DNA of 64,000 nt, from NCBI GenBank assembly GCA_006247105.1, contig CM016927.1, positions 744,001 to 808,000 on the forward strand. The letters are read 5' to 3'. Below are positions 46,125 to 55,100 of the stretch, in pieces (position 1 is the first letter of the stretch; the number at the start of each line of letters is the position of its first letter). The notes under the pieces are model-generated. The model ran no database searches. It was not told the DNA's origin and worked only from the letters and a program-made list of their open reading frames with translations. Both the position numbers and the translations under genes were made by a program. The DNA is from Giardia muris. Lineage: Eukaryota > Fornicata > Diplomonadida > Hexamitidae.

Positions 46125-46162
46125 GATTTAATTATCCCGACCCCCCGTCCAGGGAGGCTACC
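46125..46162. promoter_or_regulatory. 38-bp divergent promoter between surface protein and double kinase
   Basis: The interval holds GATTTAATTATC next to the surface-protein ATG (an AT-rich initiator-like element on the minus strand) and a C/G-rich half next to the kinase ATG. If the kinase starts at the internal ATG 46235, the interval extends to 110 bp. Confidence 0.5.
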
Positions 46163-48616
46163 ATGGACGTTCCGGAAGCAGGGGCTTTCGGGGACACGTC
46201 GCACCATCAGAAAGGTAAACAACCTGCCACAGGAATGTATCCTGGCTTGGAGCTGTATCGGTATAGGATAGAGGAGCTGTTAGGGTCTGGGAGTGGGGGC
46301 ACAGTGTATGCCGCCCGGTACCTGGCAACTGGGGAGCCGGTGGCCATGAAGCACTTGACAAGGGTGGAAGCAATTCAACAACAGGGTCTTAAGCTCCTGC
46401 CTTTATTGCGGCACCCGGCCATCATCCGAGTCCTGGGGATCCACCAGGACGTCCATGGGGCGTACGTCTTCATGGAGCGGGGGGATATATCTCTTGAGAA
46501 GCTTCAAAGGACCAACCCCTTCTTCTTCAGACGTGAGGCACACGTCCTTCAAGCCATGGCCGACGTGGCACTAGGTCTCGAGTACTTACACGACCCTCAT
46601 AAGCTCTGGGTAGGAGGGGCGCGCCCCGAGCAGGCCAAAGTCATCCACCGAGATATCACGCTTTCCAATCTGATAATGGTCGGTTCCACGACGAAGATAG
46701 CGGACTTCGACATCTCCAGGCAGTTGCAGGCGGGCTTCTTGGCGAAGACGTGCGCGGGGACCGCTCTCAACGCCGCCCCAGAGCTTCTTTTTCCTGATGC
46801 TGGAGAGGGGTATGACGAGAAAGTTGATGTTTGGGCATTAGGCTGTTGTATCTATGAGCTTTGTATGGGGTATCATCTCTTTCGAAGACACCCTGATGGT
46901 CCGACCTCCATTCGGTCAGTGCAAGCGCAGGTGCGCGAGTTTGCGCCGGACGCATTGAAATTACCAGGGTATTCGACTGACTTGCTCGAGTTACTGCAGA
47001 AGATGCTGTGTGTATCCCCCGAAGCACGTATTTCTGCCAAGGACATCGTCGAATCTTCCCCCTTACGCCCGTACGTTCTGAAGCGAAGACAAGAATGGAT
47101 AAGCGCGAACGTCTCAACCGACTATCGTGCTGAACCCACGTGTTTGCCACAGTACTCAGAATATCGTACTCTGAGAGATGCAATAGGCGTCAAGGTCTAC
47201 GTGGGAGTGCACAAGGATACTGGGCAGCAAGAGGTCATCAAGGCGATAGAGTTGGCACCGCTAAAGACTCGTACTCGTCAACGACAAGAACTCGAGCTGC
47301 GTCTTGCTGGTGCTCTTCGACACCCAAGGCTTGTCGAGAACCTCGGGATAGAAAGGACTCACGCTTCGGATGACCTTCAGCTCGGAAACATCATCCAACG
47401 TTACTATCGTCACGGAAGCCTCGAAACCTTCTGCTCACGCTTTTCCCATTGCCGCGTGCATCTTCCCGAAGCTTTGCTGTGGCATTTCCTCCGCTGTGGG
47501 TTAGATGCCCTTGCATTCCTTCACTCCCCCACTACCAAGCCGAAGGACTTGGGAGTCGTCATCCATAACGACGTGAAGCCTGGGAACCTCCTAGTCACAG
47601 ACGAGTATGGGCTCGTCCTGGGCGACTTCGGCTCTGCCGTATGCGTATCCGAGTCCGTGCCTGACTCCACGGAATATGGCGGCACCCTCATCTTCGCGGC
47701 GCCAGAGATCCTTGAGGGCCGGCCTTATGGCCCGCAGGCGGATGTCTGGTCTCTTGGGATCACCCTGGCATACGCCGCCAGTTTACACCTGGTCGTGTAT
47801 GGGTCCACGAGACAAGCCGTCCTTCAACGTGCACAAGAGTATGCGAAGGAGGTCCACTTGCCCGAGATATATAGCAATGACTTCAAGTCCTTCCTCAAGC
47901 GGCTCCTAACTATCGACCCTGATAGACGACCAAAGGCCAGTGACCTTCTAAGCAGGCTTGGAACCATGGATATCCCGAGTGCAAAGGGGATAGGAGGCAC
48001 CCTACCGATATACTCCGCCATTGATACTGGTTCCCCACTGCCAGAACCAGTACTCGATGCCATCAAGGAGGCTGATCCATACGACGACAAGGGCATGTTC
48101 GCGTTGGGATATGCCGCAAAGGTCGGAAACCTCGCCGTGATAGACCAACTTCTAGAGTCACAGAAACACCTACGGACCGTCAGGCGCGGCCTGACGGCAT
48201 TGATGATAGCCGTCCTCTCTCGACAACACAGTTGCATCGAGCGTCTTCTCCCTTGTGCTGGTCAACAAGACTCGACTGGGATGACCGCATTGATGTGGGC
48301 CGTTCAGCTTGAAGACCCCATCGCGATAAGACTCCTCACACGAGAGCTTGGTATCACCAGGCCGTCAGGGGGGACCGCCCTGATGCTTGCGGCAGCCCGC
48401 CCCGGTATAGACGTGGAGCCTCTGCTCGCGGAGGCCGGAATGCGTAAAGATGATGGAACTACCGCCCTGATCATCGCGGCAAGCGTCAACAACATAGAGG
48501 CGGCGAAGCAGCTTGTCGGGCGCGAGGCTGGGATGGTGACGGCCAAAGGGTTTAGCGCCCTCGCCTACGCCATCGAATACGGACACGCCGACATACAGAG
48601 GTTACTAACCATGTGA
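46163..48616 (+). CDS. Tandem-kinase ankyrin protein (NEK/21.1-like fusion)
   Basis: The 817-residue protein has two kinase domains followed by ankyrin repeats. Domain 1 (about 33-315): glycine loop LGSGSGGTVY, Lys63 in VAMK, HRDITLSN (H162-R163-D164), and DFD (D181-F-D183) in place of DFG. Domain 2 (about 335-610): degenerate glycine loop, HNDVKPGN (H468-N469-D470, Arg replaced by Asn), DFG intact (488-490), and AAPEI followed by DVWSLGI. Residues of about 645-815 hold five ankyrin repeats (GMTALMWAVQLE, GTTALIIAASVNN). NEK kinases with ankyrin tails are common in Giardia, but two kinase domains in one chain is unusual; the pair resembles an active/pseudokinase arrangement. ATG 46163 gives a 24-residue extension over ATG 46235. 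It sits divergent from the surface-protein gene. Confidence 0.88.
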   Translation: MDVPEAGAFGDTSHHQKGKQPATGMYPGLELYRYRIEELLGSGSGGTVYAARYLATGEPVAMKHLTRVEAIQQQGLKLLPLLRHPAIIRVLGIHQDVHGAYVFMERGDISLEKLQRTNPFFFRREAHVLQAMADVALGLEYLHDPHKLWVGGARPEQAKVIHRDITLSNLIMVGSTTKIADFDISRQLQAGFLAKTCAGTALNAAPELLFPDAGEGYDEKVDVWALGCCIYELCMGYHLFRRHPDGPTSIRSVQAQVREFAPDALKLPGYSTDLLELLQKMLCVSPEARISAKDIVESSPLRPYVLKRRQEWISANVSTDYRAEPTCLPQYSEYRTLRDAIGVKVYVGVHKDTGQQEVIKAIELAPLKTRTRQRQELELRLAGALRHPRLVENLGIERTHASDDLQLGNIIQRYYRHGSLETFCSRFSHCRVHLPEALLWHFLRCGLDALAFLHSPTTKPKDLGVVIHNDVKPGNLLVTDEYGLVLGDFGSAVCVSESVPDSTEYGGTLIFAAPEILEGRPYGPQADVWSLGITLAYAASLHLVVYGSTRQAVLQRAQEYAKEVHLPEIYSNDFKSFLKRLLTIDPDRRPKASDLLSRLGTMDIPSAKGIGGTLPIYSAIDTGSPLPEPVLDAIKEADPYDDKGMFALGYAAKVGNLAVIDQLLESQKHLRTVRRGLTALMIAVLSRQHSCIERLLPCAGQQDSTGMTALMWAVQLEDPIAIRLLTRELGITRPSGGTALMLAAARPGIDVEPLLAEAGMRKDDGTTALIIAASVNNIEAAKQLVGREAGMVTAKGFSALAYAIEYGHADIQRLLTM

Positions 48617-48635
48617 CCCCCGGAAAATACCGGCT

Positions 48636-48911
48636 ATGGACGTCGCTGATGACATCCGTCGCTTCCAGGAAAGGCTTCACGCCTTCGAACTGGCACGCCA
48701 CGACGCCATATATGGCCAGATCAAGGCGCACGTCCGTGACCTTCGAGAACTCGAGGCGATCTCCCAACACCTCGGGCAACTCGAAGACATACTGGAGGAA
48801 CTACGACTCGACGCATTACAGGAGGCAGACGTGACTCAGTTACTGGTAAAATGGGAGGACGACATTGCTCAGGTACCCACGCTCCCGAAGCGCGTCATCG
48901 AGCCGACGTAG
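48636..48911 (+). CDS. Small coiled-coil protein (91 residues)
   Basis: The frame starts at ATG 48636, 19 bp after the double-kinase stop and preceded by GGAAAATACCGGCT. It encodes a mostly helical, charged protein with heptad-like Leu spacing (LRELEAISQHLGQLEDILEEL). No family is recognised. The last 72 bp overlap the 3' end of the next gene on the opposite strand, which is unusual even in this compact genome but compatible with convergent transcription. Its size and helix content suit a subunit of a small complex. Confidence 0.55.
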   Translation: MDVADDIRRFQERLHAFELARHDAIYGQIKAHVRDLRELEAISQHLGQLEDILEELRLDALQEADVTQLLVKWEDDIAQVPTLPKRVIEPT

Positions 48912-50840
48912 CGCCTCTGTCCTCTCCTGCATCGTAGAAGTAAACCTTCTGGCAAGCTCTTCTGCTTGCTTCTCTAGGACCGTAGTCCCATTGGTCCCGG
49001 GCCGTAAGATGGGTGCGATTGCCTCCTTGAATGCCAAAAGCTTCCCGCTCAGTGCGGTAAAGAAGCCCTTCCCTTTAGATCCACTGATGTCCACCAGAAG
49101 CTGCTGCAGGTCTGGGTACCATTCTTCTAAACATGCCTCTTGAACACCTCGAACCAGGGCCGTTTCGGCTGTAAGCTTGGTATGTTTGGGGGTGGCATCC
49201 GTTATCCGATGCTCACCATAGACCGTTGTGTAGCACCGCTTTGCCGCCGTATCAACGTCTTTCACGAGCTGCTGAAGGGATTCCAAGAGATGAATATAGG
49301 TGTCCTCCCCCGCAATCCGCAGGCTCATATCGAGCAAATAACACGACCTCTCGTGCATGTACTCCGAAAGGAAGCAGGCCATGTCGCGTGTTGGAGTGTG
49401 CTGCACAGTTCCGGCTAGCTCTTCTCTACTTATACCAAGAGAGCCCTCGGCACACATGATCTCTGATACGGCTTGCATGTCACTACTCCCGGGCGGGTTC
49501 AGCGCGTATCGAGCGGAGATCAGCTCCTGTAGTCTCGCGGTGATCTCCGCAACGGATGCTCCCCGTCCAATCCCCTGCAATGCCTCTGTGAAGCAACGGT
49601 CATCGAGAACGGTCTGGACCGGCTGGAAGGGAGCTCCAGGCCCCGATCCAATCGCCTTGACGGCTTGACCATAACAATCTCCAAGATGCCCCAACGCCTC
49701 CTCTATCTCTCTGTAGAAGGCGGTGCGGCTCACGTCCGTACATATTGCCGCCATCCGGTCTGCCATCCGAAGCCCCTCTTCAAGAAGAAGGTCACCCTGT
49801 GTATGCTTCCCAAGAACGTCCTTCTTGGCTGCGGAAAGCTGGACACCGCTCCCCTCGGCCTCTGTGGCCAGGACAAACGAACGCTTAACGAGGATGTCGA
49901 GCCTTTCACGGTACGATAGTATCACCTGTGTTCCCAGCCGTGCCCCAGCTAGGTGCGCTCGGATGAAGACGGCACCGAGCTCGGTCTTCTGTTGTATTTC
50001 TTGGCTGACATAGGCGGGAATGGAGTCGTACTCTACACCGAACAGTTCTGCCAAAAGAGCCTGCTCATCGGAAGCTAATGCCATGGCTTCTTCCCGTGCC
50101 TTCTTCTCGTCCAGACGTAAGGAGACAATATCGCGGTATAGGGGAGCTAAGCGAGGATGTCCAGGTGGCAAGGCTTCATCAGACTTGGCCAGGCTTCCAG
50201 TCTCAAGGAGTTGGGATGGCTCATCCTCAAGATTCCCATGCAGCTTCCGAAGCATATCAAGAATGACCTCTTTGGTCTTGGTGACCCGCGCCAGGATCAG
50301 CCTTCTTTTATCCTCGAAGCGACTATCATTTTCGCGTTGTCGTTCCAGGTATTCGGCCTCACGTCGAGCGCTCGTCGTGGTTGACGCACTACGGGCAAGG
50401 AAATTCTCAACCTGCTCAAGGAATTCGCGTGTAGAACCATCCAGGCTTCGGACGGCATCAAGACAACGATCTAAGTCGACCATGCAGGCCATGCTATCCC
50501 GTAGACGCTCCTCTCCGGCCGCGCATGCCTTCATCCGCTCCAAAGAGCTGGTGACGTACTGAATGATATCTCGTCGTTGAGACTGAATGGTCTGTTGTAG
50601 TTTGGCGGCAGAGACGCGACCAGAATTGCGCTCCTGTAGCAATGAATATAGTCGGAGCCGTTGACGGACGTCAGCATGAGCTTCTCGTGTCAGAGTCCCA
50701 CGGATAAGGTGGTTCAGAAGGTCGGGATGGGCGGTGAGGCCTTGAAGCTCTCTGAGCGTCGGAGGAGCCATCCCGCGTGGGGGGACGTAGTGTATTACAT
50801 GGGTGAGCCAGTCCCGAAACGAATCGAGAAGCTCGGACAT
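48840..50840 (-). CDS. Coiled-coil protein, possible augmin subunit HAUS5-like
   Basis: A 666-residue, mainly helical protein. The first ~75 residues have a pattern like the N-terminus of HAUS5: a short helix (LLDSFRDWLTHVI), a Pro break, TLRELQGLTAHPDLLNHLI, then a basic helix (REAHADVRQRLRLYSLL) leading into coiled coil. Length is close to human HAUS5 (about 630). Augmin binds the gamma-tubulin ring complex and nucleates branched spindle microtubules. The rest is coiled coil alternating with helical bundle segments, and no catalytic motif is seen. The HAUS5 link rests on pattern memory only. The gene starts 10 bp from the divergent neighbour, and its 3' end overlaps a small convergent gene by 72 bp. 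Confidence 0.75.
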   Translation of the reverse strand: MSELLDSFRDWLTHVIHYVPPRGMAPPTLRELQGLTAHPDLLNHLIRGTLTREAHADVRQRLRLYSLLQERNSGRVSAAKLQQTIQSQRRDIIQYVTSSLERMKACAAGEERLRDSMACMVDLDRCLDAVRSLDGSTREFLEQVENFLARSASTTTSARREAEYLERQRENDSRFEDKRRLILARVTKTKEVILDMLRKLHGNLEDEPSQLLETGSLAKSDEALPPGHPRLAPLYRDIVSLRLDEKKAREEAMALASDEQALLAELFGVEYDSIPAYVSQEIQQKTELGAVFIRAHLAGARLGTQVILSYRERLDILVKRSFVLATEAEGSGVQLSAAKKDVLGKHTQGDLLLEEGLRMADRMAAICTDVSRTAFYREIEEALGHLGDCYGQAVKAIGSGPGAPFQPVQTVLDDRCFTEALQGIGRGASVAEITARLQELISARYALNPPGSSDMQAVSEIMCAEGSLGISREELAGTVQHTPTRDMACFLSEYMHERSCYLLDMSLRIAGEDTYIHLLESLQQLVKDVDTAAKRCYTTVYGEHRITDATPKHTKLTAETALVRGVQEACLEEWYPDLQQLLVDISGSKGKGFFTALSGKLLAFKEAIAPILRPGTNGTTVLEKQAEELARRFTSTMQERTEALRRLDDALRERGYLSNVVLPFYQ

Positions 50841-50850
50841 TTCTCAGTAA
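50841..50850. promoter_or_regulatory. 10-bp divergent promoter
   Basis: Start codons of the minus-strand coiled-coil gene (50840) and the plus-strand gene (50851) are separated only by TTCTCAGTAA. Both genes have no better downstream start, because conserved-looking sequence begins at the first codon. The promoter must overlap coding sequence of one or both genes. Confidence 0.55.
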
Positions 50851-52170
50851 ATGGACCGGGACAACGTCGCCAAGCTGCGCCAATACCGCAAGTTCGGGGA
50901 CCTGACAGACCGGGACCTGCAGACGCTCAACTGGGACGCGCGGAGCCAGATCCTCGCGACGCTGATGGACGGGATTGCCCCGGGCTGTAAGCTGTGCCGC
51001 CTCTACTATTCTTCGTCCCAAACGCTCCTCCCACGGCGCCACCAGGCGGAGAAGGGGACCTTCACCTACGAGGACTACCAGGAGACGATGTGCAGAGGCA
51101 TCTTGGTCGAGGCCAACAAGCTTGGATATGATGTCTCTCATATAGCGCCCGAGATGATTCGTGGAGGGAACCCCGCCCCGTTCAATGAGCTGGTTTCCCT
51201 TCTGTTGAACAACTATGATCCCAACAAGCAACCACCACCGCAAGAGGAGCGGACCAAGCAGAAGCAACGGGCTCAAGCTGAAGCAGACACACTTAGAGAT
51301 CACATCTTCTCGGCCGGGGTGAACCCTGATGAGGATGCAGATGCAGATGCAATAGCTCCTCCAGAAGAGGAGCAACGAAAGCCCACAAAGTCCACACACC
51401 CTAAAAACTCAGACTCTTCTGCACCCAAGGAGAAGCCCACTTCCACTAAGACCGTCGCGCGGCGTAAGCCTCCAAGTCAGGGATCCGTCCCCATATCCAG
51501 TGGAGCCTTATCGCAACAGTTTGAAACTATGGTCCGAGCGATCATCACAGATCTTCCGACCGAGTTCCGTAACTCTCTTCAGGCCATTGGGATGCCTTAT
51601 GACATCACTCAGGACGAGATCGATGGACGACAGCTCCTTTATGTGAGTGCGCGCCGCCTGTGCTTCTTAAAGGCTCAGATCGCGTGCCTCGAGCTTTCTT
51701 TAAAGACGTACCAGCGTGCCCTTAAGGAGCATCGGGATCGTACAGAGATGATGTCAACCGGGGCGGTACAACTAGAAACGGCCTGTCGCCAAGCTCTTCG
51801 TCGTCTTCCTGGAGATGGTTATGAGGGATTGAAGGACGATCTTAGTCGTGTCATCGGCTGCTGTGGAAGCTGGGCAGAGGCCGTGGAACCGGAGACATTA
51901 GACATCGACTTTACAGCGTTGCATACCAGGAAGCCGAGTCCGTCGCGTCCCGACCTCGAGTTGAGCCTGGCTCGCCTCTGCGCCGACGTCCGCACGATGC
52001 TCGGGCCGGTGCGCGAGCTCCTCCGGGGCGAGTTCGGGAAGAGGTTCGAAGACCCCCATAACGCCGATCTTTACGAGCAGTTCCATGCCGCCTTGACGCT
52101 CCTCGAGTACACCGCCGTCAAGGTCATTGGGGAGCGGTCGGATCTGAAGACCTCAGCGGAATCCATGTGA
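50851..52170 (+). CDS. Hypothetical protein, 439 residues
   Basis: Not recognised. The N-terminal ~120 residues are a helical domain (LTDRDLQTLNWDARSQILATLMDGI, with one Cys pair CKLC). Residues of about 125-215 are charged, low-complexity Lys/Pro/Gln/Ser-rich and probably disordered, including a DADADA run. The C-terminal half is helical (e.g. FLKAQIACLELSLKTYQRAL) and ends in a short bundle. No signal peptide. AGTGAAC lies 4 nt past the stop. It is divergently paired with the HAUS5-like gene over only 10 bp, hinting at co-expression. Confidence 0.8.
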   Translation: MDRDNVAKLRQYRKFGDLTDRDLQTLNWDARSQILATLMDGIAPGCKLCRLYYSSSQTLLPRRHQAEKGTFTYEDYQETMCRGILVEANKLGYDVSHIAPEMIRGGNPAPFNELVSLLLNNYDPNKQPPPQEERTKQKQRAQAEADTLRDHIFSAGVNPDEDADADAIAPPEEEQRKPTKSTHPKNSDSSAPKEKPTSTKTVARRKPPSQGSVPISSGALSQQFETMVRAIITDLPTEFRNSLQAIGMPYDITQDEIDGRQLLYVSARRLCFLKAQIACLELSLKTYQRALKEHRDRTEMMSTGAVQLETACRQALRRLPGDGYEGLKDDLSRVIGCCGSWAEAVEPETLDIDFTALHTRKPSPSRPDLELSLARLCADVRTMLGPVRELLRGEFGKRFEDPHNADLYEQFHAALTLLEYTAVKVIGERSDLKTSAESM

Positions 52171-52173
52171 GGG

Positions 52174-52180
52174 AGTGAAC
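52174..52180 (+). promoter_or_regulatory. Poly(A) signal AGTGAAC of the 439-residue hypothetical gene
   Basis: Begins 4 nt after the TGA stop; exact AGTRAAY match. Confidence 0.75.
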
Positions 52181-52193
52181 ATGGCCGTTATTA

Positions 52194-55100
52194 TCAATGG
52201 CCGTCTCGGGGTGTGTATGGTGACACTCCACGAATCAAGGGGACGGCGACCCGAGGGAGGTCGACGTTGATCAACCGATCCATCGCTCCTCGTCGCCATT
52301 CGGCCTCAGCCTCAAGCTGCCGCCGCTCACCCGCCGTACGGTCAAGACCTCGTGAAGCTTCCAATGAGGAGAGGGTGAGCTGTCGCGATTGATCGCGGAG
52401 CTGCTCCCGTGCCTTCTGTAGCTCTCGTTCCAAGTGCAAATTCTCGCCCATCAACTCGTCCATCGCGGACAGCTGGCGGTTGAGGGCTGCAACATCACGC
52501 CGCAGGCCCTCGTTCTCTGAGTGTAGGAGCCCAAACTCCTTCGTCGAGGTGATGAGGTCGTAGAACTTCTCATAGATCCGGCTATGCGCTTGCTCCGCCT
52601 CCTCGGGGTGTAGAGCGGCATTCTGGATCTCTGCAATCAGCACCTGCATTGCCTCGCGCTCCTCTATAAGGTTGGTGAGCGGTCGGTTCTCGCGCTTGAG
52701 CTGTTCGAGTCTGGCCCGTAGCTCTTCAACTTCTATCTTTAATCCTTCGCCCCGAGCCAAGTTTTGTTGTAGCCCACGAAGGGCCACCTCGAGTGCTTGG
52801 CGCTCCTCGATGAGACGTGTCACTTGTGGCTGCTGTTGTTCAGCCTTCGCCACGGCCTCGTGAAGCGATGCAACCTGTCGCTCTAATAGGTCTGGATCCT
52901 CCGAGTATTGCTGACAGTCCTTGAGGCGCTCTGCAAGAAGAAGTCTTGTCATAATCTTCTCGACAAGGTCTGGGTTCTCTGCCTGGCATGCATCTAGTTG
53001 GACGGTGAGCATAGTGAGCTCTTCATCCAAAAGAGCCCGATCTCCCAGGTACCGTTGCAACTCATTGAGCCTCCCTCGCGCCTCAAGGATTTGGCCAACG
53101 CTTCTATCCACGTCCGAGTCCTGGTGGCGTAGGGCATCGATAATGGTGTGCAGGTGGAGAACACGCGCCTGAAGAAGAGAGGGATTCCCCAGGGCCTTGG
53201 TGCAGTCGTAGTATAGCTCCTGCAGGTCTTCAGCCTCGGTCAGCAATCGCGAGATATTCGGGTTCGCCTCCTTGAGCCCGACAAGCCGCTGCTGAAGCTC
53301 CGCGATGCGCGCCTCCAATACGCCCGGAGTGCACTGTTGGACTTCCTTCTCCAGCTCCGTGACGCGTTGCTGTAAGAGAAGCAGTTCCGGGCTCCGAGCA
53401 AGGCGAGTCTCGAGTTCTGTCGCAAGAAGAGCTTTTCGCTTCTCGAGGTAAATGCCTCCGGCTGTTGGATCGGATAAGTGCTCAAGCTGCTGCTCAAGGG
53501 TACAACAGTCCTCATAGAGAGTACGAAGTAAGCCACTCGGCGCGAGAAGCGCGTCGATGGCCGCCCGTAGACTTTCCCGTTTCTCCGCAAGCCTATCCAC
53601 CGTCAACGACCCCGTATGGACACCTCGTAAGGTCTCCTCAAGAGCGACGATCTGGTTGTACGTGGAAAGTACGTCCCCGTGGTCCCGGGTAATCGCTGCC
53701 AGCTCTTCGGTCGCACTCGTGTATCGCGCTGAGACCGCCGCCGGATTGGCAATCATCCCTCGAAGGTTATCGTTCTGACGCTCCAAGCCCTCAAGAAGCT
53801 CAAGCTGCTTTGCAAGTGTTGGATTTGCGCGGCGTAGAATGTTAAGCTCCTCCTCGAGCTGCTCCCGTTGTTGCTCGTAGAATGCAGGGTTCCGCTGGCA
53901 CGCCTTGAAGCTTGCGATCGCGTTCCGAAGATGATCAATATCAGCTCCGAGAGTGGCAATCCCTCGATCCTTCCGTAGAGCGAGTAGCTTGGTCTCCAAT
54001 GCCGTCTTCTCCGCCTCCAGCTCGTCGACGGTGCTAGTCGTGGCATCCGCGATAGCTTGGCGAAGGCCGAGGATATCAGCCTGAAGTTGAAGCACATCTT
54101 CGCTTTGACGTCTCTTGCTCGCAAGCTCCTGTTGTAAGGCGGCTACCTCGTCCTGTAACGCCTTCTTACGCCCTACAGTGTCATTCAGGCTCTCGAGCTC
54201 ACTCGCCAAGGTGTCCCGCTTAGTTGTGAGTGCAATGGTTGCGTTCGCTTGTTCTCGAAGCGTAACGAGTTCGTTCTGCATGGCTTCAACCTCGGCAACG
54301 CTAGGACCGTGGTCAGTCACCTCTGTGAGATCGGCTCGGTCTCTACGTAACTGTTCGACAGTACGAATTCGTTCGACAGCCATCTGGTTGTCAGCTGACA
54401 CCGTGGCGATCTCAGCGCGAAGGCGGCTCTCTTCCGTCTGGAGATAAGCAGGATCTGTGACGCAGAGGAGAAGGGTTTGAAGTTGTTCAGCTAAGTCAAG
54501 AACTATAGCGGCCTCGGGGGTCACTTGCTTCAAAGCATCGATCTCGCGTTCGAGACTTGCACGCCGGGCGCTAATACACTCCGCGGTGAGTCCGTTTGCC
54601 TCCAGGTCTGCCAGCTCGTCCTTGAGGCGCTTCTCTTGCATCTGAAGGCGAAATACGCCGGGGTCTGCGGCATAAACCTCCTCGAGTTTCTCACGAAGCA
54701 GACCACAGCTCTGCTCGAGGCGAGGGACGTTCTCCTTGCATGAGAAAAAGTCGTCCAGCTCTCCAATGAGTCTCACCTTTTCGGCAATGAGCGCTGCGAC
54801 TTCTGGGAAGTCGTCTTTTGCACACAAGAGATGGGTGCGGAGCTTCTCGACGTCCTCCCGTAGCGCCTCCGCGTCGATGTCTCCATTCTTGATGTCTTGC
54901 AGCTGCGTATGTAATGCCGAGTTCGCGTCCATGAGGCGGAAGACTTCGGGATAGTTGGCCTTGAGATCGCGAAGCTCCTCCTGCAGGCGCTTCTGCTCGG
55001 CTACGAGCTCCTCCTTGCTGTTCGCCATGTCGGTCAGGCGCTCGCGCTCTGCTCGGAGCTCCTCGACGACGTTTGACATCTCGATGACGCTCGAATTCTT

